A DNA stretch of 64,000 nucleotides, taken from NCBI GenBank assembly GCA_019752045.1, contig JAIEMP010000012.1, positions 124,001 to 188,000 on the forward strand, given 5' to 3'. This document shows, in pieces, positions 26,824-34,848 of the stretch. Both the position numbers and the translations under genes were made by a program. Within the stretch, counting starts at the first letter, position 1; each line of letters starts with the position of its first letter. This DNA is from Chitinophagaceae bacterium. Lineage in GTDB: Bacteria > Bacteroidota > Bacteroidia > Chitinophagales > Chitinophagaceae. The notes under the pieces were generated by a model. That model was not told where the DNA came from. It saw nothing but the letters and a program-made list of their open reading frames with translations, and made no database searches.

Positions 26824-27459
26824 TTAAAACAATCCGTATAACTGTGAATCAATCTTGTTGATAATTTCGCCAAGATCTTCTTCGTTTTCTGCAAACTTGT
26901 TTTTATCAACATCAATCACCAGCAAACTGCCTTCTTTATAATTTTCAATCCACTTGTTGTAATACTCGTTGAGTTTTTTCAAATAATCAAGGCGGATATT
27001 TTCTTCGTACTCTCTTCCTCTTTTTTGAATTTGTGCAACCAATGTTGGCACCGATGCTTTGAGATAAATCAACAGATCGGGAGGCGATACCATGGTTTTA
27101 AGTGTTGCGAAAAAGGAGAAGTAATTATCAAAATCACGCTTGCCCATTAAACCCATGTCGTGCAGGTTGGGTGCAAAAATATGTGCATCTTCAAAAATGG
27201 TACGATCCTGAATAACAGTTTCGGTACCACGCTGTATATCCAGCACCTGATTTAATCGGTTGTTCAAAAAATAGATCTGCAGGTTAAAACTCCAGCGGGG
27301 CATATCCTCATAAAAATCGTTGAGGTAGGGATTATGATCCACGTCTTCAAACTGAGGGATCCATTTGTAATGCTTGGCCAGCATCTCCGTTAAGGTTGTT
27401 TTTCCGGCGCCGATGTTACCGGCTATTGCCACATGTTTTGGTTTTTTACTTTTTGCCAT
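26824..27459 (-). CDS. Deoxynucleoside kinase (dNK family)
   Basis: This 211-residue P-loop kinase shows Walker A at about residues 14-21 (AGNIGAGKTTLTEMLAKH), the deoxyribose-binding DHNPYLNDFYEDMPRW, the ERS/DR-type motif VIQDRTIFEDAHIF, and the LID arginine segment KRGREYEENIRLDYLKKLNE. It phosphorylates deoxyadenosine, deoxyguanosine or deoxycytidine for dNTP salvage; the exact substrate cannot be read from sequence. A family A repeat is 1 bp upstream of the start. Confidence 0.92.
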   Translation of the reverse strand: MAKSKKPKHVAIAGNIGAGKTTLTEMLAKHYKWIPQFEDVDHNPYLNDFYEDMPRWSFNLQIYFLNNRLNQVLDIQRGTETVIQDRTIFEDAHIFAPNLHDMGLMGKRDFDNYFSFFATLKTMVSPPDLLIYLKASVPTLVAQIQKRGREYEENIRLDYLKKLNEYYNKWIENYKEGSLLVIDVDKNKFAENEEDLGEIINKIDSQLYGLF

Positions 27460-27460
27460 A

Positions 27461-27485
27461 TAACCCCTATCCCCAAAGGGGAATG
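27461..27485. repeat. Family A short repeat next to the dNK start codon
   Basis: TAACCCCTATCCCCAAAGGGG is a short palindrome of the CCCC...GGGG family, directly upstream of the kinase ATG. Confidence 0.6.
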
Positions 27486-27546
27486 ATTTATGAGTTTACA
27501 ATTTATAATTTACTACATCCATTAAAAACTAAGATAGATTTTTTTT

Positions 27547-27570
27547 GCTCCCCTTCAGGGGATGGGGGCA
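27547..27570. repeat. Family A short repeat overlapping the trpS 3' end
   Basis: CTCCCCTTCAGGGGATGGGGG is the inverted counterpart of the copy at 27461. It contains the trpS stop codon, so the last TrpS residues (APIP) are encoded by the repeat. Confidence 0.65.
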
Positions 27571-28592
27571 AAATAATTCAGCCCTATTGCCTGTCTTACA
27601 AGCTCAATTGTTTTTCGTGCACTGATACCTGCTTTTTCAGCCCCTTTCAGCATCACATTTTTTAAATATACTTCATCATGCTGGATAGCGATTGCTTTTT
27701 CACGGATAGGTGCAACAAACAGAGCAATGTCTTCGCCCAGTTGTTTTTTCATATCACCATAGCGAATGGTACAAGTGTTGAAATCTTCCTCAAATTTCTG
27801 CACAGCATCGGGGCTGCTCACCAATCGCATCAGCTGAAAAAGATTCTCAATATAATCAGGCTTTACTGCGTTGGGTTCGATTGGTCCGGCATCCGTTTTT
27901 GCTTTCAACACTTTCTTCTTAATCACTTCATCGGTATCGGCCAGATAAATGGTTGCATTCTGGTTTTCGCTCTTACTCATTTTTCCTGTACCATCAAGAC
28001 TGGGCACCTTCACCAGTTCGCCACCAAAATTAAATGCCACGGGTTCGGGAAACACATCACCATAACGATGGTTGAAACGGTTGGCAAATGTGCGGGCCAT
28101 TTCCAGATGTTGTTCCTGATCTTTCCCTACAGGAACATATGTAGCACGGTGTAAAATAATATCGGCTGTTTGTAAAACAGGATAGGTTAATAAACCTGCA
28201 TTTACATTCTCCGGCTGTAACCGAACTTTATCTTTAAAGGTGGTGGTTTTCTCCAGCTCGCCTTTATACGCCATCATATTTAAATACAAATACAGTTCGG
28301 CTGTTTCATGAATATGACTCTGGCAATAGAAAGCAACTTTTTCCGGATCTAATCCACAGGCAATGTTTTCTGCAAACACTCTTTTTACATTTTCCCGCAG
28401 CTCTTTTGTATCGGGATGGGTTGTTAACGAATGCAGATCGGCCACCATAAAATAACACTCATACTGCTCCTGCATTTTTACATAATTCTGCATGGCACCA
28501 AAATAATTACCCAGATGCAAATAACCGGTTGGGCGGATGCCACTCATGACAATCTGTTTGCCTGCAGGCATGGTTTCTGTCTGACTACTCAT
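27555..28592 (-). CDS. trpS: Tryptophanyl-tRNA synthetase
   Basis: This 345-residue class I synthetase shows the HIGH-like segment RPTGYLHLGNYFGAMQNYVK at about residue 20-38, the KMSKS loop in DGTGKMSKSENQNATIYL near residue 203, and PVGKDQEQHLEMARTFANRF. It charges tRNA-Trp. The C-terminus ends in repeat-derived APIP, replacing the usual tail. A -7-like TATCTTCG lies about 35 bp upstream. The start at MSSQTETMPAGKQIV gives about ten residues more than many family members, so MPAGKQ is an alternative. Confidence 0.96.
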   Translation of the reverse strand: MSSQTETMPAGKQIVMSGIRPTGYLHLGNYFGAMQNYVKMQEQYECYFMVADLHSLTTHPDTKELRENVKRVFAENIACGLDPEKVAFYCQSHIHETAELYLYLNMMAYKGELEKTTTFKDKVRLQPENVNAGLLTYPVLQTADIILHRATYVPVGKDQEQHLEMARTFANRFNHRYGDVFPEPVAFNFGGELVKVPSLDGTGKMSKSENQNATIYLADTDEVIKKKVLKAKTDAGPIEPNAVKPDYIENLFQLMRLVSSPDAVQKFEEDFNTCTIRYGDMKKQLGEDIALFVAPIREKAIAIQHDEVYLKNVMLKGAEKAGISARKTIELVRQAIGLNYFAPIP

Positions 28593-28626
28593 ATATCTTC
28601 TAAAATTTCAGCCTTTTGTAAGTGGG

Positions 28627-28634
28627 CGAAGATA
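28627..28634 (-). promoter_or_regulatory. Candidate -7 element of trpS
   Basis: TATCTTCG on the minus strand, one base off TAnnTTTG, ends 35 bp before the trpS ATG. Confidence 0.4.
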
Positions 28635-28682
28635 ATGAGAGTTTTGCAGGAAAGAGTAGCGCATTTTCATGTGCTTTAAAAC

Positions 28683-28714
28683 ACAAAACCCTCTTGCATG
28701 CAAGAGGGTTTTGT
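28683..28714 (-). terminator. Perfect 32-bp palindrome acting as terminator of the OmpA-family gene
   Basis: ACAAAACCCTCTTGCA is followed at once by its exact reverse complement. The hairpin is 17 bp past the porin stop codon, and the arms provide U-rich ends in both directions. Confidence 0.82.
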
Positions 28715-28730
28715 TATCATTCAAAAACGA

Positions 28731-30071
28731 TTAATAACTTCTGAGCTTTAATTCTACACGGCGGTTTTTAGATTTACCTGCAGCAGTTTTATTATCTGCA
28801 ACCGGACGATCAGGGCCATATCCCGCAGCTGTTAAACGGGTACCTTCTACACCTTGTGCAATGAGGTAAGCTTTTACAGCCGAAGCTCTGTTTTCTGAAA
28901 GCATTTGATTTTTTGTTGCATCTCCTGTGTTATCGGTATGTCCTTCTACATCTAACTGAAGAGTAGGATTTTCTTTCAGGATTTTTGCTACCTCATTTAA
29001 AGGTGCATATGATTTTTTCTGCAGTTGATAACTTCCTGTGTTGAAGAATACATTCTTTGCAGCAAACTCTACTTTTTTAATCACTTCAGGTTTAATTTCA
29101 GGGCAACCTGCGTTTGCTGCTACACCAACCACAGCAGGGCATTTGTCTTCTTCATCATTCACACCATCACCATCGCTGTCAGGGATAGGACAGCCATTGT
29201 AACGGGCAACACCTGCAACCGTTACACACTTATCTTCTTCATCATTAATACCATCTTTATCTGTATCAGGAACAGGGCAGCCGTTGTAACGGGCCATACC
29301 TGCCTGGTTTGGACATTTATCATCTTTATCTGCAATACCATCTTTGTCAGAATCAGGGCATCCACGCAAGGCAGATAAACCTGCAACATCAGGACACATA
29401 TCGTTTTCATCTAACACACCATCGCCATCTTTATCTTTTGGAGGCTCCGGTGCAGGAGGTGGTGGTGGCGGCGGAGGAGTTTGCTTTCTTTCAGCAACAG
29501 GAATACTTACACCAATTGAATGAAAGAGGCTGTAATTTGCTCTTGAACTAACGGGAACACGATAACCTGTGTTGATATGTAAAAACCCGCCATCCCAAAG
29601 ATTAACCTGTAGTCCGGCACCAATAGGCAAATATGCCATCCAGTTGGTACGTTCTTTTGACAAACCAACTCCTGCCTGTAAATATGGAACCACCCAGTAA
29701 TTATCAGTAAGAAGTTTGAGATTAATATTCGCATCTGCTTCCAGATAAAAGCGATCATTCAGATTAACAGAGGTTGTGTTGCGGGAAGGATAGGCAAGAA
29801 AAGCACCCGATAAACGTGTCATTACATCAAAATGCTGACTGAGCCCCTGTGAGTAACTTAAAGTAATGGCAGGATTTAAACGCTCAGCTCTTCTCCATTG
29901 TTTTTCACGTACAACGGTTGCAATGTTTTTTGTACGCAGATCCTGGGCTGTTTTAAAATCAATACCTGTAAAGTGGATACCGAAAGAAGGGTTCTTTTTG
30001 AGATTGTTTTCTTGTCCGTTTACAGCAATGAAGCAGTTAACAGCAAGAATCAACACACACAATTGTTTCAT
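28731..30071 (-). CDS. OmpA-family outer membrane protein with thrombospondin type 3 repeats
   Basis: This 446-residue protein is arranged as follows. Residues 1-20 are the signal peptide (MKQLCVLILAVNCFIAVNGQ), about 20-195 an 8-strand-type beta-barrel, and about 200-210 a proline run. About 212-325 hold four calcium-binding TSP3 repeats (DKDGDGVLDENDMCPD, DSDKDGIADKDDKCPN and two more). The peptidoglycan-binding OmpA domain runs from about 335 (NVFFNTGSYQLQ..., DVEGHTDNTGDATKNQMLSE, SKNRRVEL). It tethers the outer membrane to the wall. The gene is monocistronic with its own promoter and terminator. Confidence 0.95.
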   Translation of the reverse strand: MKQLCVLILAVNCFIAVNGQENNLKKNPSFGIHFTGIDFKTAQDLRTKNIATVVREKQWRRAERLNPAITLSYSQGLSQHFDVMTRLSGAFLAYPSRNTTSVNLNDRFYLEADANINLKLLTDNYWVVPYLQAGVGLSKERTNWMAYLPIGAGLQVNLWDGGFLHINTGYRVPVSSRANYSLFHSIGVSIPVAERKQTPPPPPPPPAPEPPKDKDGDGVLDENDMCPDVAGLSALRGCPDSDKDGIADKDDKCPNQAGMARYNGCPVPDTDKDGINDEEDKCVTVAGVARYNGCPIPDSDGDGVNDEEDKCPAVVGVAANAGCPEIKPEVIKKVEFAAKNVFFNTGSYQLQKKSYAPLNEVAKILKENPTLQLDVEGHTDNTGDATKNQMLSENRASAVKAYLIAQGVEGTRLTAAGYGPDRPVADNKTAAGKSKNRRVELKLRSY

Positions 30072-30093
30072 ATAAGAATTGTTTTGGAATGAG

Positions 30094-30101
30094 CAAAAGT
30101 A
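30094..30101 (-). promoter_or_regulatory. Candidate -7 element of the OmpA-family gene
   Basis: TACTTTTG on the minus strand fits TAnnTTTG exactly and ends 22 bp upstream of the ATG. Confidence 0.5.
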
Positions 30102-30161
30102 AAGGTAGGTGGGGTAATCATGAAATTATTTACGCACATTCTTTCCTTGTTCACAGATTGA

Positions 30162-30581
30162 TCACTTTACAGGCGGCTTTTTACCGAGTACTTCCAGTTT
30201 TACTCGGGTTAACCCGCTTTTAATAAATCCGAGTTTAGTGGCTGCTGCCCTTGTAAGATCAATAACACGTTTGTTACGATGGTGCAGCCGGTCGTTAATT
30301 TTTACCACCACCGTGCGGCCGTTTCGTAAATTGGTAACCCTTACATAAGTACCCAGCGGAAGCGAATTATGTGCAGCTGTAAATTTTTGCTGGCTGAAAA
30401 TTTCTCCGTTGGCAGTTTTGCGGCCGTTAAATTTATTGGAATAAAAGCTGGCTACACCGTATTGAATTTTTGCTTTTCCGCTGCTGCCCTTTTTGCCTTT
30501 TACAGTTGCAGTATCCTGCGCCAGAAGGGGGTGAACAAAAAGGAAAAGAAAGAAGCTGAATAGCGACAGAATTTTAATCAT
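30162..30581 (-). CDS. RlpA-like septal ring lytic transglycosylase family protein
   Basis: This 139-residue protein has a signal peptide (MIKILSLFSFFLFLFVHPLL) and one double-psi beta-barrel domain: YGVASFYSNKFNGRKTANGE, AAHNSLPLGTYVRVTNLRNG, VVVKINDRLHHRNKRVIDLT. The Asp in INDR corresponds to the catalytic acid of RlpA. There is no SPOR domain, as is common in short Bacteroidota members. It follows the L,D-transpeptidase gene by 6 bp on the same strand, so the two wall-remodelling enzymes are likely co-expressed. Confidence 0.92.
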   Translation of the reverse strand: MIKILSLFSFFLFLFVHPLLAQDTATVKGKKGSSGKAKIQYGVASFYSNKFNGRKTANGEIFSQQKFTAAHNSLPLGTYVRVTNLRNGRTVVVKINDRLHHRNKRVIDLTRAAATKLGFIKSGLTRVKLEVLGKKPPVK

Positions 30582-30587
30582 TCCTGT

Positions 30588-32294
30588 TTATTTGGTAGAA
30601 AAATAAGCTTCACGTGCTGCTTTGTCTTCGTTATAGATATCTTCAAAAAAAACAATTCTGCCATTTCTTACGGATGCAGTAAAGTAACGGAAATAAACGG
30701 GAATTTTTGACTTTACCTTAATGATATGCTTTTCCTTTCGCTGCAGCCACTGTTTGATGGAATCCTGCGGCACAAGGCTGGTATCTTCAGCAAAACCTGC
30801 ACTGTCAACCGCAGAAATATAGTAGGTGAGCTTTTCCCACTCCTGCACTCGAACACATCCGTGACTCAGTGCCCGTTTTTCGTTTTTAAACAGATAACGT
30901 TGATTGGTATCGTGCAAATACACCGAATACTTATTGGGAAAATTAAATTTTAAAATTCCCAATGCATTATCATCGCCGCTGCCCTGCACAATACGATATG
31001 GAATGCCTTTTTTATATTTTGTCCAGTCAACTGTATAAGGATCTACCAGTTCTCCATCCCATGTCATTAAAGCATATCCTTTTCTGGCAAGGTATCCGGG
31101 ATTTTTTCTTAAGGCAGGCACTATCTCTTTCATGATAATGCTGTTGGGTATAGTCCACTGCGGATAGGTAACCATATCGCTGATCTGGCTGGTAAGCAGT
31201 GGCGTTCTTGTATTGGGTTTACCAATGACTACTTTACTTTCAAGCTGTAAGGAATCATCATCCCACAACTCCAGTTTATATGCAGGAAGGTTAACCCAGA
31301 TATACCGTTTGGGCATTTGCGGCGGCAATACTTTATACCTGTCTAAATTAATGGCGATGCGTTTAAATTTTTCTGCATCTGTGTTATTGAGAGTGCGGAT
31401 GAGTTGTGCTCCATATCTGCCATCTGTTGCAAGCTTACGTTTTTGCTGAACCTGAAAAATGGCGTCTCTTAACTGTATAGAATCAACCTGTTTGGTTTTC
31501 CAGCTGATGACTCCTTCTTCTTTGAGACGCTTAATGAGGGTTTTTATAAATACCGCAGAATCTTTATACGGATACGATACATAGGTATACCGGGATGTAA
31601 AATTGGCACTGTCAAGAAATGACTGGATTGATTTACGCAAGAGCTGATAGCCCTTATGCTGTGGTTCTAAGGCATGGATAACCTGATAGAATGTTTGATT
31701 GCTCAGTATCTCCTGCAGATTTTTATGATAAAACTGATCTGTTAAACTTGAATCGGGATTCATGTATGTACTGTCAACCCCTAAACGGCCAATGTGCAGG
31801 TGAGAAGCAATTCTGAAAAACGCATCTGTCAGTAACAGATCGGCTTTACCCCACAGAGCAGCATCCTGCCGGTCGCCCACGGCAGCAGTATCTGCAGCAA
31901 AACGAACGGCAACAGTCTGCAATACATGCTGGTGATAATCATCCGGAAACAATCCATATCTTCTTGCTGTTAAAATAAACTGCAGTAATGTATCAGCAAG
32001 CGGCAACCAGTTTTCTTTACTGCTCCAGATATTTTTGTAATTCGTTTCTTTATAAAAATCATTTACTGCTGAAGTAAGCCATAAATGAGTTGTATCATCG
32101 AGCTCCCCTTTTTTTGATGCTGCTCTGTTTAGCAACTGCTCAATATTTTTTGTAACCCGTGCATCCATCTGTTCAGGTTCAGCAACCAGGTCCTGTTTAT
32201 TTTCCCCTTCTGTATTTGCACAATGTTGCAACAGGGAACAGCAAAGCAACAGTACAACTATGAATGAAGGAGAAAGGGGCGATGGATGTTTCAT
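30588..32294 (-). CDS. L,D-transpeptidase, YcbB/LdtD-like
   Basis: This 568-residue protein begins with a lipoprotein-like signal (SFIVVLLLCCSLLQHC; the Cys could be lipidated). An extended alpha-helical N-terminal region follows, then a peptidoglycan-binding-like part, and the YkuD catalytic domain with YPQWTIPNSIIMKEIVPALR and the active site ALSHGCVRVQ around residue 480 (His, Cys, Arg visible). It forms 3-3 cross-links in peptidoglycan. The size and two-part layout match YcbB. Divergent from the vanX-like gene, with 85 bp between the starts. Confidence 0.92.
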   Translation of the reverse strand: MKHPSPLSPSFIVVLLLCCSLLQHCANTEGENKQDLVAEPEQMDARVTKNIEQLLNRAASKKGELDDTTHLWLTSAVNDFYKETNYKNIWSSKENWLPLADTLLQFILTARRYGLFPDDYHQHVLQTVAVRFAADTAAVGDRQDAALWGKADLLLTDAFFRIASHLHIGRLGVDSTYMNPDSSLTDQFYHKNLQEILSNQTFYQVIHALEPQHKGYQLLRKSIQSFLDSANFTSRYTYVSYPYKDSAVFIKTLIKRLKEEGVISWKTKQVDSIQLRDAIFQVQQKRKLATDGRYGAQLIRTLNNTDAEKFKRIAINLDRYKVLPPQMPKRYIWVNLPAYKLELWDDDSLQLESKVVIGKPNTRTPLLTSQISDMVTYPQWTIPNSIIMKEIVPALRKNPGYLARKGYALMTWDGELVDPYTVDWTKYKKGIPYRIVQGSGDDNALGILKFNFPNKYSVYLHDTNQRYLFKNEKRALSHGCVRVQEWEKLTYYISAVDSAGFAEDTSLVPQDSIKQWLQRKEKHIIKVKSKIPVYFRYFTASVRNGRIVFFEDIYNEDKAAREAYFSTK

Positions 32295-32379
32295 GTATTG
32301 ATTACATTTAATGCACCATTTCTGATTTGTTGCAGCAATGGGCGTCTTTCAGATAATTAAAGTAACAAATCGGTTGCAT

Positions 32380-33087
32380 ATGGCAAGAGCACTTCTTTTC
32401 TTTTTTTTATTTTTCCCGGTATGGGCTGGTGCACAAGTGTTTAAAACCGGTCAATACGGTGTAAAATATATCGCAACAGAAAAAAGCTACCGTATATCTG
32501 TAAATAAAGACAGTGCTAAACAGATGATTGAATTAAAACATCTGATACCGGGTATCATCTATTCGTTACGCTACGCAGGCAAAGATAATTTTGTTCAGCA
32601 ACCGCTTTATCCCACAAATACAAATACTACTTTTTTACGTTTACCTGCTGCAAAAGCATTACAAAAAGTACAATACGAATTGTATGAAAAAGGATTGGGA
32701 CTGAAAATTTTTGATGCCTATCGCCCCTACTCTGTTACTGTAAAATTCTGGGAGTTGATTAAAGATGAACGTTACGTTGCCAACCCCGCAAAAGGAAGCG
32801 GGCATAACCGTGGTCTGGCAGTTGACTTAACCATTGTTGATTTAAAAACAGGTTTTGAGTTAGATATGGGAACGGGTTTTGATCATTTTACCGATACAGC
32901 TCATCATACATTCACACAACTATCAACAACAGTTTTGCAAAACAGAAAACTATTGAAAGAAGTGATGCTGAAATACGGTTTCAATTTGTTTGAAACAGAA
33001 TGGTGGCATTACTATTGGCCGAATGACAGGAATTATGAAGTGCTGGATCTTGATTTTAAGAAGCTGAAAAAGCTTTCTTCTAATTAA
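32380..33087 (+). CDS. D-alanyl-D-alanine dipeptidase (VanX/DdpX family)
   Basis: The Zn ligands of the family are present: His and Asp in GSGHNRGLAVDLTIVD (about H142, D149) and the catalytic Glu and His in ETEWWHYYW (E207, H210). The substrate arginine segment KIFDAYRPYSVTVKFWELIK is also present. I chose ATG 32380 because a signal peptide starts there (MARALLFFFLFFPVWAGAQ); an in-frame ATG at 32338 would add 14 residues. It hydrolyses D-Ala-D-Ala in cell-wall turnover. No van resistance genes are nearby, so this is probably a housekeeping recycling enzyme. Its 3' end overlaps the convergent DUF952 gene by 8 bp. Confidence 0.92.
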   Translation: MARALLFFFLFFPVWAGAQVFKTGQYGVKYIATEKSYRISVNKDSAKQMIELKHLIPGIIYSLRYAGKDNFVQQPLYPTNTNTTFLRLPAAKALQKVQYELYEKGLGLKIFDAYRPYSVTVKFWELIKDERYVANPAKGSGHNRGLAVDLTIVDLKTGFELDMGTGFDHFTDTAHHTFTQLSTTVLQNRKLLKEVMLKYGFNLFETEWWHYYWPNDRNYEVLDLDFKKLKKLSSN

Positions 33088-33382
33088 TTGCTACAACATC
33101 CACCACTGCATCCACATTAATCGCTCCGTACACATGCGGAAATGTATCTTCAGTGGAAGGGCTCCATTCAAATACAAAACGACTGGTGAGCTTATCAGTA
33201 TCAATCACAAGCTTTACCAGATCAGTTTTGCTGACGAAATAACGTTCCAGCACACCTGCAACCTGGTTTTCCTGTGAGCAATGAATAAACCCTTCGGCTT
33301 TCAACGAGGGAGATTCGTAAGCACCAATTTGTTTTGCTGCATTCCATTCAGCAGCGGTGGTAACATGATAAATAATGGGCAT
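33080..33382 (-). CDS. DUF952 family protein
   Basis: This 100-residue protein has the DUF952 signature: YHVTTAAEWNAAKQIGAYES, LKAEGFIHCSQENQVAGVLE and the end FPHVYGAINVDAVVDV. The fold resembles ADP-ribosyltransferase-like domains in the literature, but no activity is established. It lies 2 bp after the VOC gene and is likely part of the aro transcript's tail. Confidence 0.9.
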   Translation of the reverse strand: MPIIYHVTTAAEWNAAKQIGAYESPSLKAEGFIHCSQENQVAGVLERYFVSKTDLVKLVIDTDKLTSRFVFEWSPSTEDTFPHVYGAINVDAVVDVVAIN

Positions 33383-33384
33383 CG

Positions 33385-33828
33385 TTAACGTTTTACTTCG
33401 TTCAGTTCAATAAGGTAACCATCGGGGTCGGCAAGATAAATCTGCACAGCGCCATCAAAACGCACCTGTTTGTGAAAACTCAATTTGTTTAGCGTTAAAT
33501 ATTTTTCAACAGCAGTAATTGAGGTAACAAACAATGCAAAGTGACTGCCGTTGCGATCGTTCTTTACTTTAAACTTTCTTCCTGCCAGTAAATGGATTTG
33601 TTGATCTGTTCCTAATTTAAACCAGGAACGGATTGCTTTCAGTGAATCAGGAACCGGAACAGGCTCAAGCCCCATTACATCTTTATAAAATTTAGTGCTG
33701 GCTGCAATATCTTTTACGTGTAAAGCAACATGATTGTGTTTCACCACTTCAATCTTTGCGTCTGTTTGTGCAAATGAAAACGTTGTGATGAATAAGGCAA
33801 AAAAAGCAATCATTAATCGTTGAAGCAT
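33385..33828 (-). CDS. Secreted VOC/glyoxalase-fold protein
   Basis: This 147-residue protein has a signal peptide (MLQRLMIAFFALFITTFSFA) and a VOC domain: VVKHNHVALHVKDIAASTKF, YKDVMGLEPVPVPDSLKAIR, and YLADPDGYLIELNEVKR. His in NHVALHV and Glu in LIELNE are metal-ligand positions of the family. A periplasmic location is unusual for glyoxalases, so the substrate cannot be inferred. It lies 9 bp downstream of aroC. Confidence 0.85.
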   Translation of the reverse strand: MLQRLMIAFFALFITTFSFAQTDAKIEVVKHNHVALHVKDIAASTKFYKDVMGLEPVPVPDSLKAIRSWFKLGTDQQIHLLAGRKFKVKNDRNGSHFALFVTSITAVEKYLTLNKLSFHKQVRFDGAVQIYLADPDGYLIELNEVKR

Positions 33829-33837
33829 ATTGTAAAG

Positions 33838-34833
33838 TTAAGAGACGATTCGTTTGATACGTTGTTCCAGCAACATCAAATCAGCTAATACAATGGCTGT
33901 GGCAGCTTCTACAATAACTGGTGCCCGCAAAGCCACACACAGATCATGACGGCCTTTAATGGAAAATTTTTCCATCTGTTCTGTATCCCAGTTTAAACTC
34001 GTTTGTTCTTTTGGTGTAGATGATGTTGGCTTGATGGCAATACGAAATACAAGTTCATTTCCATTGGTAATACCACCTACCACACCACCGGCATGATTGG
34101 TCACTGTTTGACCGTCCATTTTTTCAATGGCATCATTATGTTCGCTGCCAAACATTTTCGCCGCAGCAAAACCGGTTCCGAATTCCACAGCACGTACAGC
34201 AGGTATGGTGAACATCATTTGTGCAAGCAACGATTCTACTGAATCGAAGTATGGTTCGCCTAAACCAACAGGTAAACCTGTTACTCTGCATTCAACCAAA
34301 CCACCTACTGAATCTTTCGCATCAATGGCATTTTGCAAACCTTTTTCTAAATCTTTTTCGCCACCTATTTCAATTACTTTGGCATGAATGGCGACACCAG
34401 TCATCAGCTTCTTTGCTATTGCGCCGGCAGTAACCAATCCTGTTGTAAGGCGTGCACTGAAATGCCCGCCACCACGATAATCTTCATGGCCGCCAAATTT
34501 TTGATGGGCTACCCAATCAGCATGACCGGGACGTGGAATACTTCGTTGCTTATTATAATCTTCGCTTCGTGTATTATTATTTTCAAAGAAGATAGCAATC
34601 GGAAAACCGGTCGTTTTATCATTGAACAAACCACTTTTAAAAAAAGGATAATCTGCTTCCTGTCGTGGAGTAGTTCCTTTTTGCTTACCACCTTTTCTGC
34701 GTTCGAGATCGGGCAAGAGATCATCAACCGTTAAGGCAAGACCTGCAGGACAACCATCTACCACAATACCTACACTTTCGCCATGCGATTCGCCAAAGAT
34801 GGATACACGAAATAATTTACCGAATGAGTTCAA
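33838..34833 (-). CDS. aroC: Chorismate synthase
   Basis: This 331-residue protein shows all three AroC signatures: GESHGESVGIVVDGCPAGLA, the RPGHADWVAHQKFGGHEDYR GGGHFSARLT segment with its two His, and the C-terminal RHDLCVALRAPVIVEAATAI. It converts EPSP to chorismate using reduced FMN. It is about 20-30 residues shorter than the E. coli enzyme, mostly in the C-terminus, but the catalytic segments are complete. It lies 15 bp after aroA in the aromatic block. Confidence 0.96.
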   Translation of the reverse strand: MNSFGKLFRVSIFGESHGESVGIVVDGCPAGLALTVDDLLPDLERRKGGKQKGTTPRQEADYPFFKSGLFNDKTTGFPIAIFFENNNTRSEDYNKQRSIPRPGHADWVAHQKFGGHEDYRGGGHFSARLTTGLVTAGAIAKKLMTGVAIHAKVIEIGGEKDLEKGLQNAIDAKDSVGGLVECRVTGLPVGLGEPYFDSVESLLAQMMFTIPAVRAVEFGTGFAAAKMFGSEHNDAIEKMDGQTVTNHAGGVVGGITNGNELVFRIAIKPTSSTPKEQTSLNWDTEQMEKFSIKGRHDLCVALRAPVIVEAATAIVLADLMLLEQRIKRIVS

Positions 34834-34848
34834 AGTTGAATGGTTTGA

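Noticed and set aside
28683-28714. Insertion-sequence terminal inverted repeat
   Set aside because: No transposase or second end nearby; position 17 bp after a gene and U-rich arms fit a terminator.
32380-33087. Vancomycin-resistance locus
   Set aside because: Only the dipeptidase is present; there are no VanA/B ligase, VanH or VanRS genes nearby and it lies next to wall-recycling genes.
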